Part shown: piece after piece, positions 7,178 through 12,913 of the stretch
Position numbering within the stretch: position 1 is the first letter of the stretch
Layout: every line of letters starts with the position of its first letter
Source: an uncultured Clostridia bacterium
GTDB lineage: Bacteria > Bacillota > Clostridia > Oscillospirales > Ruminococcaceae
Length of the DNA stretch: 12,913 bases
Assembly: GCA_947165805.1 (NCBI GenBank)
Contig: CAMVBT010000034.1
Span: 1 to 12,913 of the forward strand
Reading direction: 5' to 3'
Made by a program: the position numbers and the translations under genes
The notes under the pieces: generated by a model
What the model was told of the DNA's origin: nothing
Seen by the model: only the letters and a program-made list of their open reading frames with translations
Database searches by the model: none

Positions 7178-7894
7178 ATGAAAAAGTTTTCATCATTATT
7201 TAAGCTGTTTATTCTCGCCGTTGCGGCTTCGCTCATGCTGTGCTCGTGCGAAGCTGTGGCGGACGCGGCTTCAAGTATTGCCGGAGCCGCTCTGAGCTCC
7301 GCACAGGCGGAAATATCAAGCGCTATCTCTGAAGGCATCTCCGGCATCTCCGAGGGACTGGGAGAGTTCTCCGACGAAATGGGAGAGGTTAGGAGCGCTG
7401 CAAGCGAAGTTTCGGACAACATTCAGAGCGCTGTGACCAGCATATCCGATCTTATCTCCGAGCAGATCAGCAGTGCGGGCAATGAAGTCTCCGAACAGCT
7501 CGGAAGTGCGGCAGAAAGTATTTCCGGCGAAATATCATCGAACATTGCGGAGGCAGTCGAAGACATAATCTCCGTAACGACAGCGGATACTACGGCTCCC
7601 GCAACGTCCGAAAAGAACACCAAATGGTACACGTTCCGGAACAAGACACGCTATGACGAACATTACAAGAAGCACGGCGCGGAATTCGGAAATATAACAA
7701 AGGAAGAATATCTTCAGCTCGCCAACGATCTTATCAACAACAAGTCCGACCGCGTTCTGCACAAATACTCCGAGGACGGAGATTATATGTACTTCGATCA
7801 GGACACGGGATATTTCCTCGTCCTTTCCGAAGACGGCTATATACGGACATTCTTTATCCCTAACAAGGGTATCGACTACTGGAACAGGCAGTGA
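7178..7894 (+). CDS. Lipoprotein with helical Ser/Ala-rich stalk and C-terminal toxin-like domain
   Basis: The 238-residue protein has a clear lipoprotein signal peptide (MKKFSSLFKL, hydrophobic core, lipobox LCSC with lipidation at C24). Residues about 28-130 form a Ser/Ala/Ile/Glu-rich region with repeated ISxxIS and SEGIS patterns, probably a helical or coiled stalk. A Thr/Ala-rich linker follows (about 131-145). The last 90 residues differ: WYTFRNKTRYDEHYKKHG, EFGNITKEEYLQLAN, and a final YIRTFFIP plus GIDYWNRQ. From memory this resembles small C-terminal nuclease domains (BECR/barnase-EndoU-colicin type) on bacterial secreted toxins, with H162 and H166 as candidate catalytic residues; I cannot confirm it. 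A weak site AGAAGG (7165-7170) precedes the start. It begins 12 nt after GH27 and ends just before a CPCC-type gene that could encode a partner. Confidence 0.72.
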   Translation: MKKFSSLFKLFILAVAASLMLCSCEAVADAASSIAGAALSSAQAEISSAISEGISGISEGLGEFSDEMGEVRSAASEVSDNIQSAVTSISDLISEQISSAGNEVSEQLGSAAESISGEISSNIAEAVEDIISVTTADTTAPATSEKNTKWYTFRNKTRYDEHYKKHGAEFGNITKEEYLQLANDLINNKSDRVLHKYSEDGDYMYFDQDTGYFLVLSEDGYIRTFFIPNKGIDYWNRQ

Positions 7895-7908
7895 CGGAGG
7901 GCTTGGAT

Positions 7909-8136
7909 ATGAAGATCAGATGTGCCTGCTGCGGCTATAAGACCGTGAGTGAGGAATATGATATCTGCCCTGTCTGCGGCTGGGAGAAGGACAAGGTACA
8001 GGAGCGTTTCATCGGGTACAGGGGCGGTGCGAACAGGCTTTGCCTTGCCGAAGCCAGAGAACTGTTCAGACTTGACGGCTGCTCCGATCCCGCTTTTGCC
8101 GACAGTGTAAGGCCTACGGTACAGGAAGAGATCTAA
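7909..8136 (+). CDS. CPCC-family cysteine-rich small protein
   Basis: This 75-residue protein has two close cysteine pairs. CACCGYKT (about 5-12) and ICPVCGWEKD (about 22-31) together form a probable zinc ribbon, followed by GGANRLCLAEARELF (about 43-57). This is the layout of the CPCC cysteine-rich family (Pfam Cys_rich_CPCC), here with CACC in place of CPCC. The ATG at 7909 was chosen because GGAGGG (7896-7901) is 7 nt upstream; an in-frame GTG at 7891 overlapping the previous stop is possible but lacks a site. It follows the lipoprotein/toxin-like gene by 14 nt and precedes a terminator, so they are likely co-expressed. An immunity or chaperone role is possible from position only; the family's function is not established as far as I know. 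Confidence 0.8.
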   Translation: MKIRCACCGYKTVSEEYDICPVCGWEKDKVQERFIGYRGGANRLCLAEARELFRLDGCSDPAFADSVRPTVQEEI

Positions 8137-8147
8137 AAGGAAGAGGT

Positions 8148-8187
8148 GCCCGGAAACGTCCTTCTGACGATTCCGGGCTTTATTTTT
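8148..8187 (+). terminator. Rho-independent terminator after the glycosidase operon
   Basis: GCCCGGAA (8148-8155) pairs perfectly with TTCCGGGC (8171-8178) around a 15-nt loop. TTTATTTTT (8179-8187) follows. It ends 21 nt before the GNAT start codon. The large loop may make it leaky, and no separate GNAT promoter is visible, so read-through could supply that gene. Confidence 0.8.
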
Positions 8188-8208
8188 GACTACAGGAAAG
8201 GAAAAACA

Positions 8209-8667
8209 ATGGATAATACCGAACGCTTTATAATACTTGACGAAACATACCTGCCTCAGATGTCGGAGCTTTACAGGAGCGCGTTCATGCGCGAGCCATG
8301 GAACGACGACTGGAGCGACAGCGAACAGCTCAGCGAATACATACGGGATATATCCGAGTGCCGCAGTTCGCTCAATTACGGACTTGTTATCGGCGGTAAG
8401 CTCGCGGCTCTTTCGATAGGAACGATATGTCACTGGTGGGAAGGAACGAACTACGTTGTTGAGGAATTCTGTGTTTCACCGGATATGCAGCACCAAGGGC
8501 TCGGAACAAGGTTCCTGAAAATGATAGAGGAGGATCTGTCAAAACGCGGTATAGCGGGCATATTCCTCCAGACCGACAATGATAAGCCTTCATACAGATT
8601 TTACCGTAAAAACGGGTTTGATGAGTTGACTTATCATGTCAGCTTTTTTAAACCGTTAAATAAATAA
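8209..8667 (+). CDS. GNAT-family N-acetyltransferase
   Basis: This 152-residue protein transfers an acyl group from acyl-CoA to an unknown amine. The acetyl-CoA pyrophosphate loop is QHQGLGTRF (94-102), preceded by the EEFCVSPDM strand (85-93) that is typical of motif A. The C-terminal motif B is visible as FLQTDN and SYRFYRKNGF (about 119-137). The FMREPWNDDW segment near residue 26 resembles a group of clostridial GNATs often annotated as aminoglycoside 6'-acetyltransferase-like, but nothing here proves resistance. The ATG at 8209 has AGGAAAGG (8194-8201) 7 nt upstream; an upstream in-frame GTG would put the start inside the terminator hairpin, so it was rejected. No terminator follows before the prfB promoter. 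Confidence 0.87.
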   Translation: MDNTERFIILDETYLPQMSELYRSAFMREPWNDDWSDSEQLSEYIRDISECRSSLNYGLVIGGKLAALSIGTICHWWEGTNYVVEEFCVSPDMQHQGLGTRFLKMIEEDLSKRGIAGIFLQTDNDKPSYRFYRKNGFDELTYHVSFFKPLNK

Positions 8668-8692
8668 TATGGAAGAAATATGTTCAAAATAC

Positions 8693-8721
8693 TTTACAAA
8701 ACAGGAAAAATATAGTATAAT
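8693..8721 (+). promoter_or_regulatory. Sigma-A promoter of prfB-rlmD
   Basis: TTTACA (8693-8698, 5 of 6 matches) and TATAAT (8716-8721, perfect) are spaced by 17 nt. Transcription should begin near 8728, giving a leader of about 35 nt before the prfB start at 8763. Confidence 0.82.
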
Positions 8722-8762
8722 AATCAGGAATATGCAATGTCTGTAGAATAAGGAGAAAAGTT

Positions 8763-9878
8763 ATGCTGCAATATGAAGAGATCATACTTGAATTTGAAGG
8801 TCTGAAGCCCCAGCTCGCAGACCTTAAGGCTGCAATAAACCCCGACGGACTGAAAAAGGATATCGCCGCTCTCGAGGAAGAGACCGCAAAACCGGATTTC
8901 TGGAACGACACCGAGAATTCGCAGAAGGTCTCCAGAAAACTCGGAGCGCTGAAAGCCAAGCTGGCGCAGTTTGAAAAGCTCAGCGAGAATTTTGAGGACG
9001 TTATAACAATGGCGGAGCTCGCTAATGAGGAAGAAGACGAGTCCATGCTCGCCGATGTCAAGGAGCTCGCAAATACAACAAAGACACAGCTTGAGGAGCA
9101 GAAGCTCATTACCCTGCTGTCCGGCGAATATGACTCGAAGAACGCCATACTCACCTTCCACGCGGGCGCGGGCGGCACCGAGGCGCAGGACTGGGTCGAG
9201 ATGCTTTACAGAATGTACAACCGCTGGGCAGAGCGCCACAATTTCAAGGTGTCGCTGCTCGACTACCTTGAAGGCGAAGAAGCCGGCATAAAGAGCGCTT
9301 CCATACTTATCGAAGGTCTTAATGCCTACGGTTTTCTCAAGTCCGAGAACGGCGTACACAGACTCGTGCGCGTTTCGCCGTTCGACGCTTCGGGCAGACG
9401 CCATACAAGCTTTGCCAGCCTTGAAGTAATGCCGGAAATTGACGAGGACACCTCCGTCGATATACGCCCCGAAGACCTCGAAATGGAAGTATATCGTTCG
9501 AGCGGCGCGGGCGGTCAGAAGGTAAACAAGACCAGCTCCGCGGTAAGACTCATTCACAAGCCCACAGGTATAGTGTGCGCCTGCCAGACCCAGAGAAGTC
9601 AGGTACAGAACCGTGAATACGCTATGAGAATGCTCATTTCCAAGCTTGTTGAGATAAAGGAAAGAGAACATCTCGAAAAGATCTCCGATATCAAGGGCGA
9701 ACAGCTCCAGATAGCATGGGGTGCGCAGATACGTTCCTATGTATTCATGCCTTATACCCTTGCGAAAGATCACAGGACGGGTTATGAAATGGGTAACATT
9801 CAGGCAGTTATGGACGGTGATATCGACGGTTTCATAAACGCTTATCTGAAGAGCAAGGCTCTTGAAAACAATGGTTAA
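8763..9878 (+). CDS. prfB: Peptide chain release factor 2, continuous frame
   Basis: RF2 reads UAA and UGA stop codons and triggers peptide release on the ribosome. The 371-residue protein has an N-terminal helical domain (about 1-110), the stop-codon recognition tripeptide SPF (205-207), which marks RF2 rather than RF1, and the catalytic GGQ (250-252) inside SSGAGGQKVN. AGAGGTEAQDW (134-144) is also characteristic. The gene reads as one continuous frame from a start with AAGGAG 7 nt upstream (8750-8755). The in-frame UGA and +1 programmed frameshift found early in many bacterial prfB genes, including E. coli, is absent here: the region around residues 20-47 aligns by eye with the shifted E. 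coli region without a break. The last 8 nt overlap the next gene, so translation is probably coupled. Confidence 0.97.
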   Translation: MLQYEEIILEFEGLKPQLADLKAAINPDGLKKDIAALEEETAKPDFWNDTENSQKVSRKLGALKAKLAQFEKLSENFEDVITMAELANEEEDESMLADVKELANTTKTQLEEQKLITLLSGEYDSKNAILTFHAGAGGTEAQDWVEMLYRMYNRWAERHNFKVSLLDYLEGEEAGIKSASILIEGLNAYGFLKSENGVHRLVRVSPFDASGRRHTSFASLEVMPEIDEDTSVDIRPEDLEMEVYRSSGAGGQKVNKTSSAVRLIHKPTGIVCACQTQRSQVQNREYAMRMLISKLVEIKEREHLEKISDIKGEQLQIAWGAQIRSYVFMPYTLAKDHRTGYEMGNIQAVMDGDIDGFINAYLKSKALENNG

Positions 9879-11220
9879 AAACGATATAATACCGCTGCGG
9901 ATAGAAAGCATCACAAACGAAGGAGCCGGTGTGGGACGATATGAAGGAATGGTCGTTTTCGTTCCTTTCGCCGCCGTTGGTGATGAATTGGAAGTCCGTA
10001 TCGTAAAGACTTCCGGCAGCTATTGCTACGGTAAGATCGAAAATGTAATACTCCCCTCCCCCGGCCGCGTTTCGCCCGACTGCACCGCATTCGGCAAATG
10101 CGGCGGCTGTGTATTCAGGCATATTTCGTATGAGGCGGAGCTTGAAGCCAAGACAGAAATGATACGCAGCGCGTTTACAAGGATCGGCGGACTTGACCCG
10201 GAATTTCTGCCTATAACACCGAACAGCAGTATCAAAGGCTACCGCAACAAGGCGCAGTATCCCACAGGACGGGACAAGGACGGAAATATAGTATGCGGTT
10301 TCTTTGCGCAGAGAAGCCACCGTATCGTTCCCTGTGAAAGCTGTATGCTTGAACCGCCTGTATTCGGTGAGATAAGACAGACTGTGCTTGATCTTGTCAG
10401 GGAGCTCCGGGTCTCGCCTTATAATGAGGAACAGCATAACGGCGTACTGCGTCACATCTGCATACGAAAAGGACATTATTCCGGAGAGATAAACGTGGTA
10501 CTCGTCGTCCGCAGGAATGTGCCGGAGCTGAAAAAGATCGCGGCGTCGCTCGCGGATAGATTTCCGGATATACGCGGAGTTGTCGCGAACATAAATAAAG
10601 ATAAAACCAACGTTATTTACGGCGAAGATGATATCGTACTTTACGGAAGACCCGAGATAACGGACACTATGCTCGGAAAGAAATTCACGATATCACCGAA
10701 GTCTTTCTATCAGGTGAATACGCCAATGGCAGAGCAACTGTATACCGAGGCCGCAAAACTCGCGGAGCCCGACGGCAAGACGCTGATCGACCTGTACTGC
10801 GGCATAGGCACAGTGGGACTCACAATGGCAGACAGAACGGAAAAACTTATCGGAGTCGAGATCGTTCCGAGTGCCGTTGAAAACGCGAGAATAAACGCCG
10901 GACTGAACGGATTTGAAAACGCTGAATTTTACCTTGGCGATGCCGGAAAAGTCACTTCCCTGCTGCGCGGCAGGAACATCAGAGCAGATGTAGTAACTGT
11001 CGATCCGGCAAGAAAGGGCTGTGATACGCAGACACTTGACAATATTGTTTCGTTTTCGCCCGAACGGATAGTTATGATATCATGCGAACCTGCTACCGCC
11101 GCGAGGGACTGTAAATATCTCGGGCAGCACGGGTATAAGACTGTCAGCGTCCGCGGAGTCGATCTTTTCAGCAGGACAAACCATGTCGAAGCAGTCATCT
11201 TACTGTCCCGTGGATCATAA
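9871..11220 (+). CDS. rlmD: 23S rRNA (uracil-C5)-methyltransferase, RlmD/RlmCD type
   Basis: This SAM-dependent enzyme makes 5-methyluridine in 23S rRNA (U1939, and in some Gram-positives also U747). From the ATG at 9871 it has 449 residues. An N-terminal TRAM domain (about 1-60, with the EGAGVGRYEG motif) binds RNA. The iron-sulfur cluster cysteines are C71, C77 and C80 (CTAFGKCGGC) plus C155 (PCESC). The SAM loop is DLYCGIGTVGL (about 307-317). The nucleophile is C405 in MISCEPATAARD, and E440 in NHVEAV is the conserved general base. The ATG overlaps prfB by 8 nt; a TTG at 9862 is in frame but less likely. No strong binding site precedes it, consistent with coupling to prfB. Whether one or two uridines are modified cannot be told from sequence alone. 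Confidence 0.93.
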   Translation: MVKNDIIPLRIESITNEGAGVGRYEGMVVFVPFAAVGDELEVRIVKTSGSYCYGKIENVILPSPGRVSPDCTAFGKCGGCVFRHISYEAELEAKTEMIRSAFTRIGGLDPEFLPITPNSSIKGYRNKAQYPTGRDKDGNIVCGFFAQRSHRIVPCESCMLEPPVFGEIRQTVLDLVRELRVSPYNEEQHNGVLRHICIRKGHYSGEINVVLVVRRNVPELKKIAASLADRFPDIRGVVANINKDKTNVIYGEDDIVLYGRPEITDTMLGKKFTISPKSFYQVNTPMAEQLYTEAAKLAEPDGKTLIDLYCGIGTVGLTMADRTEKLIGVEIVPSAVENARINAGLNGFENAEFYLGDAGKVTSLLRGRNIRADVVTVDPARKGCDTQTLDNIVSFSPERIVMISCEPATAARDCKYLGQHGYKTVSVRGVDLFSRTNHVEAVILLSRGS

Positions 11221-11241
11221 TAGAAATGAGGTTATGCAGCC

Positions 11242-12913
11242 GTGCAGATGATAGTCTGGATATGTGCCTTATTGATCGGTACAGGTTTCTTTACAACAGG
11301 CATAGTTTATATCTTCCGCAAACAGGGCAGGCGCGAAGTCCATTATGCGCTTGCCGCATTTCTGGAATTTATGTCCAGCTGGATATTGTATATCCCGCAT
11401 GAGGTATACAATGATATTCCCGGATCACAGCCCGTACTAAAGTGGATCGAAAGTGTTTTTACAGCGTTGCTGAAAAGCTTCAATGTTTATTCCGGAAACG
11501 GATATGAACGAGCGGCTTATACAGACGATGCTGTTTTTTCCAGTGTTTATAACTTGTTCAGAGTTTTGGCAAATATAGCGCTCCTTCTGTTTGTAGGCGG
11601 TTTTATTCTCAAATTCCTTAACGGTCCGCTTCAAAGATTTAAATTGATATTTTACAGAAAAAGATACTTGTATGTCATGTCCGCCTGCAATGAAAAGACC
11701 CTTATTTTAGCAAAAAGCATCTTGGACAAAAAAGAACACAAGAAAACACTTGTAGTATTTTCCTGCGGTGATCAAAGTCCGGAGGCAAGTCAAAGAGAAC
11801 AGCTCGATCTCATGAAAGCTCTTTATGTAGACTGTTCGGTCACCGATATTATAAGAAAATATTCGGCAAAAGCCGAGGGAATGGAAATTTTTCTTTTTGA
11901 AGATAAGGAGGAAAATAACCTCGTTCTGCTGAGATCCGTTTGCACAGAACTTGAAAAAACGAAAAATGACGGTGTAAAGATATATGTTGAACTGACAGAA
12001 ACACCATGGGATATGTATGATAATTATGTTGAGCGGTATGGTCTTGGAAACAGGAACATAATCATCAATTTTGTCCGTGTTGAAGAGGCGTTTGTATATA
12101 GTGAACTGCTGAAACGTTCTGTTTTTGAAAAGGCTGCCGAAAGAGAAAATGAAAATGTCAAAGATATCCGTGCGATTATTGTGGGCGGAATGAACGCCCG
12201 CAATCTCGAGATGTTAAAAGCGCTTCTTCATCTGTGCCAAATGCCCGGATATTACCTTGATCTGACAGTTATCGAAGACGGTCACGGAAGGTCTATGCTC
12301 AGACAGCTGATGCCGGAAGTATATGATGAAAGTGATCGTGTCGGAGACGCCGTTTACAAGCTGAACTATATCGAGGGCATAGATTATTGTTCTGAAAAAT
12401 TTGAGCAGACATTGGCAACAGAATGTTCCGATCTCACTTTTGCGTTTATAAACGCGGGCGATGATCTCACGAATGTCAATCTTGCGCTGAAGGTAAAAGC
12501 TATAGCCTGCAGAAAAGGCCATGAAACAGATAAATATACACTTCTGGTCAATATACTGAATAAGGGTATCTGGGAAAACTGGAATAAAGAACTCTGCAAT
12601 GGTATCGTACCTGTAGGCTGTAAGGAAGAAACCTATAATTATGATTTTGTGACTTATTCAGACATTGAGCAAGCTTCGGAAAAGATCCATATTGCGCGGC
12701 ATGGTTCCACAAAATGGATAAGCTATCTTAATAACGAGTATAACCGTCATTCGGTATTTGCAAGAACACTGAGCTATAAATATAAGATCAGGATACTCGG
12801 TGACCGTTACAGCCTTGCCGGAAGGCCGTCAGAGATAGAATGGCATACCGAAGAAGAACTCATAAGGAATTGGGAGTCGATGTCAGATGAAGAAAAACTC
12901 TGGAAAGCATATG
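11242..12913 (+). CDS. Membrane protein with two Rossmann/RCK-like domains, probable TrkA-N/RyR type, 3'-truncated by window edge
   Basis: This frame stays open for 557 codons to the last base of the window, so the C-terminus is missing. The GTG at 11242 is preferred (GAGG at 11228-11231, 10 nt upstream), with ATG at 11248 as an alternative. Hydrophobic segments lie at about 4-24, 33-52 and 105-126. A first Rossmann-like unit starts at about 144 (LYVMSACNEKTLILAKS), and a second at about 309 (IRAIIVGGMNARNLEMLK). Both resemble TrkA-N/RCK domains, though the glycine loops are degenerate. The region NEYNRHSVFARTLSYKYK (about 498-515) and the end WESMSDEEKLWKAY resemble the lead-in to a RyR-type domain, whose EHxRW motif would fall just past the edge. 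That reading is from memory. It lies 21 nt after rlmD without a visible promoter or terminator and is more AT-rich than the genes before it. Confidence 0.8.
   Translation, partial: MQMIVWICALLIGTGFFTTGIVYIFRKQGRREVHYALAAFLEFMSSWILYIPHEVYNDIPGSQPVLKWIESVFTALLKSFNVYSGNGYERAAYTDDAVFSSVYNLFRVLANIALLLFVGGFILKFLNGPLQRFKLIFYRKRYLYVMSACNEKTLILAKSILDKKEHKKTLVVFSCGDQSPEASQREQLDLMKALYVDCSVTDIIRKYSAKAEGMEIFLFEDKEENNLVLLRSVCTELEKTKNDGVKIYVELTETPWDMYDNYVERYGLGNRNIIINFVRVEEAFVYSELLKRSVFEKAAERENENVKDIRAIIVGGMNARNLEMLKALLHLCQMPGYYLDLTVIEDGHGRSMLRQLMPEVYDESDRVGDAVYKLNYIEGIDYCSEKFEQTLATECSDLTFAFINAGDDLTNVNLALKVKAIACRKGHETDKYTLLVNILNKGIWENWNKELCNGIVPVGCKEETYNYDFVTYSDIEQASEKIHIARHGSTKWISYLNNEYNRHSVFARTLSYKYKIRILGDRYSLAGRPSEIEWHTEEELIRNWESMSDEEKLWKAY

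Noticed and set aside
8186..8217. TTGACT followed by GATAAT as a GNAT promoter
   Set aside because: Spacing is 20 nt and the -10-like sequence lies inside the coding region past the start codon, so it could not drive the whole gene.
8209..8667. Aminoglycoside 6'-acetyltransferase (resistance gene)
   Set aside because: Only general GNAT motifs are visible. Similarity to AAC(6')-like proteins is suggestive at best and gives no evidence for substrate.
8724..9914. Long minus-strand open frame of 396 residues opposite prfB
   Set aside because: It is a shadow of the well-supported prfB gene, with no ribosome binding site or recognisable motif.
11226..11405. Short frame from ATG at 11226 just after rlmD
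   Set aside because: It ends after about 60 codons and has no recognisable features, while the frame from 11242 stays open to the window edge with clear membrane and Rossmann patterns.
1..12913. CRISPR array, tRNA, rRNA, insertion sequence or prophage
   Set aside because: No regularly spaced direct repeats, tRNA-like cloverleaf, rRNA segment, transposase or terminal inverted repeats were seen on reading both strands.

Overview
The window looks like chromosomal DNA from an anaerobic, fibre-degrading Firmicute, most likely a Ruminococcus-like clostridium. This is an inference, not a database match. It rests on strong GGAGG-type ribosome binding sites, near-consensus sigma-A promoters, a rubrerythrin (typical of anaerobes), plant-polysaccharide glycosidases with a sugar-binding lipoprotein, and a moderate base composition that becomes visibly more AT-rich in the last gene.

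Layout. (1) 1-1992, plus strand: the 3' part of lgt (lipoprotein modification), folD (folate one-carbon metabolism) and a 70-residue membrane protein, packed with a 1-nt gap and a 4-nt overlap. (2) 1989-2637, plus strand: rubrerythrin with its own perfect promoter, a perfect inverted repeat over the predicted transcription start, and a terminator. (3) 2642-4188, minus strand: a sugar-type ABC solute-binding lipoprotein with no permease or ATPase beside it, convergent with rubrerythrin. (4) 4189-4384: a divergent control region whose two predicted -35 boxes abut. (5) 4385-8187, plus strand: a probable operon of a GH43 xylosidase/arabinofuranosidase, a GH27 enzyme that may be a beta-L-arabinopyranosidase, a lipoprotein ending in a toxin-like domain, and a small cysteine-rich CPCC-type protein, closed by a hairpin. 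(6) 8209-8667: a GNAT acetyltransferase. (7) 8693-11220: prfB (release factor 2, without the usual programmed frameshift) overlapping an rlmD-type 23S rRNA methyltransferase. (8) 11242 to the end: a large open reading frame still open at the window edge, encoding an N-terminal membrane region and two Rossmann/RCK-like domains.

How the genes fit together. The two glycosidases lack signal peptides, so they probably trim short arabinose- or xylose-containing oligosaccharides inside the cell. The divergent binding protein may deliver such oligosaccharides to an ABC transporter encoded elsewhere. lgt would lipidate lipoproteins such as the two in this window. prfB and rlmD both act on the ribosome.

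The least ordinary parts are the lipoprotein/toxin-like gene with its CPCC-type neighbour, and the unfinished membrane-Rossmann gene at the right edge. The latter resembles TrkA-N/RyR-type proteins and may mark the start of an accessory or defence region.
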